From positions 1 through 36,134 of the forward strand of contig JAVEPB010000012.1 in NCBI GenBank assembly GCA_030922375.1: DNA of 36,134 nucleotides. Reading direction: 5' to 3'. Below, piece by piece: positions 33,597-36,134 of this stretch; within the stretch, counting starts at the first letter, position 1, and each line of letters starts with the position of its first letter. The position numbers and the translations under genes are program-made. Below the pieces are notes generated by a model that was not told the DNA's origin, ran no database searches, and saw only the letters and a list, made by a program, of their open reading frames with translations. Source of the DNA: a bacterium (GTDB lineage Bacteria > UBA8248).

Positions 33597-34469
33597 ATGA
33601 GTACGCTAAAGCTCGGCCTCCCCAAAGGGAGCCTTCAGGATTCGACCATAGCCCTCTTTGCCAAAGCGGGTTACAAGATCCTGGTCCGGAGTCGCTCCTA
33701 TCGGCCGGAGATAGACGATCCGGAGATCGAATGCTTGATGTTCCGCGCCCAGGAAATTGCCCGCTACGTCGAGCGGGGCATATTGGACGTGGGTCTTACC
33801 GGCGAGGATTGGATTCTGGAGAACCAGGCCGATGTCGTCGAGGTGGATGATCTGGAGTACAGCAAGGCCACGTCAAAACCGTATCGATGGGTCCTGGCGG
33901 TCCCTGAGGAGTCGGACATCCGGACCATCCAGGATCTGGCGGGAAAACGCATTGCCACCGAATTGGTCCAGGCAACGAAACAGTATTTAGAGGGGCACGG
34001 CGTATCGGCGGAGGTCGAGTATTCCTGGGGAGCCACGGAGATCAAGGCCCCGCTGTTGGTCGATGCCATCGTCGAGGGTACCGAAACAGGCACTTCCTTG
34101 CGGGCGAACGGGCTCCGGGTCGTGGACGTGGTGGCGGAATCCACGGCAAAGCTGATCGCCAGCCACGATGCTTGGGCGGACACCTGGCGGCGCAAGAAAA
34201 TCGAAGTGCTCGCGATGCTATTGAAGGGAGCGCTGCAAGCGTACGCCAAGGTCGGGTTGAAGATGAACGTTCCCAGAACCAAACTGGACGGCGTATCGGG
34301 CCAGATCCCGGCGCTTCACGCCCCAACAATCTCGAGTCAGATGGATTCGGAATGGGTGGCCATCGAAGTGGTCATCGACGAGCATGCGGTCAGAGAACTG
34401 ATACCGAAGCTCCGTCTGGCCGGAGCCGAGGGCATTGTCGAATATCCGTTGAATAAAGTTATCTATTAA
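33597..34469 (+). CDS. hisG: ATP phosphoribosyltransferase, long form
   Basis: A 290-residue HisG, the first enzyme of histidine biosynthesis (ATP plus PRPP to phosphoribosyl-ATP). The catalytic domain starts [23 protein letters not shown] and has [24 protein letters not shown]. The PRPP-binding loop is in the segment [27 protein letters not shown]-terminal ACT-like regulatory domain (about residues 215-290) makes it the long form, active without HisZ and normally inhibited by histidine. GAAAGGA lies upstream of the ATG at 33597. No other his gene is nearby. Upstream sequence shows no leader peptide. Confidence 0.92.
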   Translation: MSTLKLGLPKGSLQDSTIALFAKAGYKILVRSRSYRPEIDDPEIECLMFRAQEIARYVERGILDVGLTGEDWILENQADVVEVDDLEYSKATSKPYRWVLAVPEESDIRTIQDLAGKRIATELVQATKQYLEGHGVSAEVEYSWGATEIKAPLLVDAIVEGTETGTSLRANGLRVVDVVAESTAKLIASHDAWADTWRRKKIEVLAMLLKGALQAYAKVGLKMNVPRTKLDGVSGQIPALHAPTISSQMDSEWVAIEVVIDEHAVRELIPKLRLAGAEGIVEYPLNKVIY

Positions 34470-34664
34470 ATCCGGATCGCGCTTGCGGGGAAACTTGTGC
34501 ATGACGAATTAGAAATTCCAGCTTGAAATTCAGGTCTTTCATCGTCTTACCCTTGATTTGCAGTCCACCTAACTTTTTCTGTCGATGATCTCCTCCCCCT
34601 AAAAAAAACGGTCCACAATAAATGAGTTTCATGAATCCGCTTATCCCATTTCGTGCCAACGTTA

Positions 34665-34727
34665 CGTGCCGGCTTACGGCACGATAGCGGCATGCGGAAA
34701 ACCGATCTGATAGGCATGGTTTTTTTT
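34665..34727 (+). terminator. Possible terminator region downstream of hisG
   Basis: Two candidate structures follow hisG. A 7-bp hairpin CGTGCCG-GCTTA-CGGCACG occupies 34665-34683 and lacks a T run. A weaker AAAACC/GGTTTT stem at 34698-34723 is followed by eight T residues that run up to the stop codon of the convergent TRAP gene. Either could end hisG transcription; the second is the better fit but its stem is poor. The gap 34470-34727 holds no gene. Confidence 0.4.
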
Positions 34728-35993
34728 CTAGAAGGAGGATGCGGTACTTTCCTCCTGCGCATTTTGCCGAAATATCATATGTCCCACCCCCACCAAAAGA
34801 CCTATGGCATTCAGCAACGGCGAGGAGAGAAAAAGAAGCAGCGCCGCCGCCGCCATGACAATGCGATCGCCAGCCCGCAAAAGAGCACGGCCATATCCCA
34901 TCGCCGCCATTGCGATGAAAACAATTCCGGCACAAGACACCGCAAACCGATAAGCAATTTCCCAGAAAGTACCCTGGAGCAAAAGTAACTCGGGATAATA
35001 AACAAACAGGTAGGGCACGATGAAGGCTGTAATCGCTAAGCGACAGGCGGTGAACCCCGTTTGCATCGCGTTAGCTCCTGAAATTCCAGAGGCCGCATAA
35101 GCGGCCAGCGCCACCGGCGGGGTGATTGAGCTGATCACCCCGAAATAGAAGATGAACATATGCGCAGCCACGAGCGGAGCCCCCAGCTCGGTAATCGATG
35201 GCGCCACCACAATCACCAGAAGAATATAGGCCGCGATAGTCGGAAGACCCATTCCCAGAACAAGAGAAGCGATCATCACCAGGAAAAAGGCGAGGAAGAG
35301 CGAGGTCGAAGCAATTTCGGTGACCATAATGGAAATTCGCACGCCGAGCGCCGCCAAAACGAGAAGCCCCACGATCAGACCGATGCTCGAAGTTGCCGCG
35401 ACAAGGCCAAGCGAATTTTTCGCCCCGTTCTCAAGACCGATCAAAATTGAGCGGCCCAACTCGCTTGCGCTCTCCGTGGGTCGGACCTTCTCTTCAATCG
35501 TGAATACCGGCATAGCAATCAAATAGGCAGCAGCAACGGCAAGCGTGAGGGGTAGCAAAAATCCTACGTAGGGGATTTGTCCCAGCCAGAGAAGTTCTGA
35601 AGGAAATTCCCAGCGGGCGATGGAAAGACCAAACATGAAAATAATTGGAAATCCCTGAAGGGTTGGCACAACAACGAAAAGAACACCCATGCAAAAAAGC
35701 AATAGCCGGACCCAGCCGATTTCCCCGAGCATGGGCAGGGTCGCCACGCTCTTAAAAATTGGTTCCGCCGCAACAGGACCATAAGCGAGCACTAGCGAGG
35801 CAATGAGAACCACGCCAACTGCCAGCACCCCTTTGCTTCCTGAGATGGAACGGAACCAGCGCAGAGAGCGTACGATATCCACCATGACAAGAAGCGAGAA
35901 TACCGCCTTAAACCCCGCCCGCCCCGGTGTCTCACCACTGACGATACTCGCAAGAAGAATGACAACGGGAATCAGAAGATACCCCCCCTTGCG
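34728..35993 (-). pseudogene. TRAP fused permease (DctQM/TAXI type), truncated 5' by an IS3-family element
   Basis: 421 codons of the C-terminal part of a TRAP large permease, an inner-membrane secondary transporter for organic acids that works with a periplasmic receptor. Recognisable parts are EEKVRPTESASELGRSILIGLENGAKNSLGLVAATSSIGLIVG, LVLGMGLPTIAAYILLV, and FYFGVISSITPPVALAAYAASGISGANAMQTGFTACRLAI. Intact fused proteins are about 640-850 residues, so the N-terminal half is missing. The frame enters the insertion element at 35993/35994. No receptor gene is seen in the window. Confidence 0.82.
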
Positions 35994-36134
35994 TGGACAT
36001 GCCCCCGTTTCGGGTCCGGGTCCTATGCGACTTTTCCGGTCTGCCGGGCCCCAGGGGCCCGGCACGATGATGCGAACTCGTTGGGACTCATATTCCCCAG
36101 AGCTCTATGGGGACGCTGCTCATTATAGTCTTTT
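35994..36134 (-). mobile_element. Terminal part of an IS3-family insertion element (runs off the right edge)
   Basis: The outer end TGGACATGCCCCCG (plus strand, from 35994) resembles IS3-family terminal repeats. Inside, the minus strand encodes the last 36 residues of an OrfB transposase. The element interrupts the TRAP permease gene; target-site duplication cannot be checked because the other end is outside the window. Confidence 0.7.
36023..36133 (-). CDS. IS3-family OrfB transposase, C-terminal fragment
   Basis: Reading from base 36133 on the minus strand gives KDYNEQRPHRALGNMSPNEFASS and on to a stop at 36025-36023. YNxxRPHxxLG...SPxEFA is the C-terminal hallmark of IS3-family OrfB DDE transposases. 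Only this tail lies within the window; whether the rest is intact is unknown. Confidence 0.85.
   Translation of the reverse strand, partial: KDYNEQRPHRALGNMSPNEFASSCRAPGARQTGKVA

Noticed and set aside
1-36134. CRISPR arrays, tRNA or rRNA genes
   Set aside because: No regularly spaced repeats, cloverleaf sequences or rRNA signatures were seen in any intergenic stretch.

Overview
The window is a gene-dense stretch of bacterial chromosome, moderately GC-rich by eye. It carries catabolic and transport genes with Gram-negative style features: periplasmic binding proteins with Sec or Tat signals, a TRAP permease and Liv-type ABC transporters. The mix of Liv and SsuA/TauA-type ABC systems, Rid proteins, a luciferase-like monooxygenase, a CoA transferase and a molybdenum hydroxylase resembles metabolically broad proteobacterial or Tectomicrobia-like environmental bacteria. 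That taxonomic guess is an inference, and no rRNA or marker gene fixes it.

Layout. 1-1846 (minus): binding protein and ATPase of a nitrate/sulfonate/taurine-type ABC importer. 2071-5222: a cluster of Rid (YjgF/YER057c/UK114) genes on both strands with a YCII protein. It includes an unusual three-domain Rid fusion and a Rid gene broken by one in-frame amber codon. 5384-8837: a beta-decarboxylating dehydrogenase, a metallo-beta-lactamase-fold hydrolase, relics of an insertion element and a SUMF1-domain lipid- or periplasm-side protein candidate. 8890-13686 (minus): a complete Liv-type importer with a Tat-exported binding protein. 14223-16356 (plus): a fumarate-reductase-like flavoprotein translationally coupled to a [2Fe-2S]-only partner.

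16385-31828 (minus) is a run of 15 same-strand genes with gaps of at most about 90 bases. In transcription order: CoA transferase A and B, M20 amidohydrolase, luciferase-like monooxygenase, two cysteine-synthase paralogues, LivH, LivM, LivG, LivF, binding protein, a carboxymuconolactone decarboxylase/AhpD-family protein, and the medium, small and large subunits of a molybdenum hydroxylase. A LysR regulator (32149-33069) is divergent from it. The gene set suggests import and breakdown of an N-acylated, sulfur- or nitrogen-substituted organic compound, with cysteine-type chemistry and CoA activation of the carbon skeleton. The substrate is unknown.

The most important observation is in that operon. 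The AhpD-family gene at 20067-20870 is interrupted by a single in-frame UGA exactly at the second cysteine of its CxxC active site (C84-E-Y-UGA87-I-D-S-H91). The UGA is followed at once by a hairpin with a perfect 11-bp lower stem and an apical GGUCAU loop, like a bacterial SECIS element. This reads as a selenocysteine-containing double-domain AhpD-like protein that ordinary gene calling would split into two genes.

The right end holds hisG, a decayed integrase-type relic, and a TRAP fused permease whose 5' part is cut off by an IS3-family element that runs off the window.
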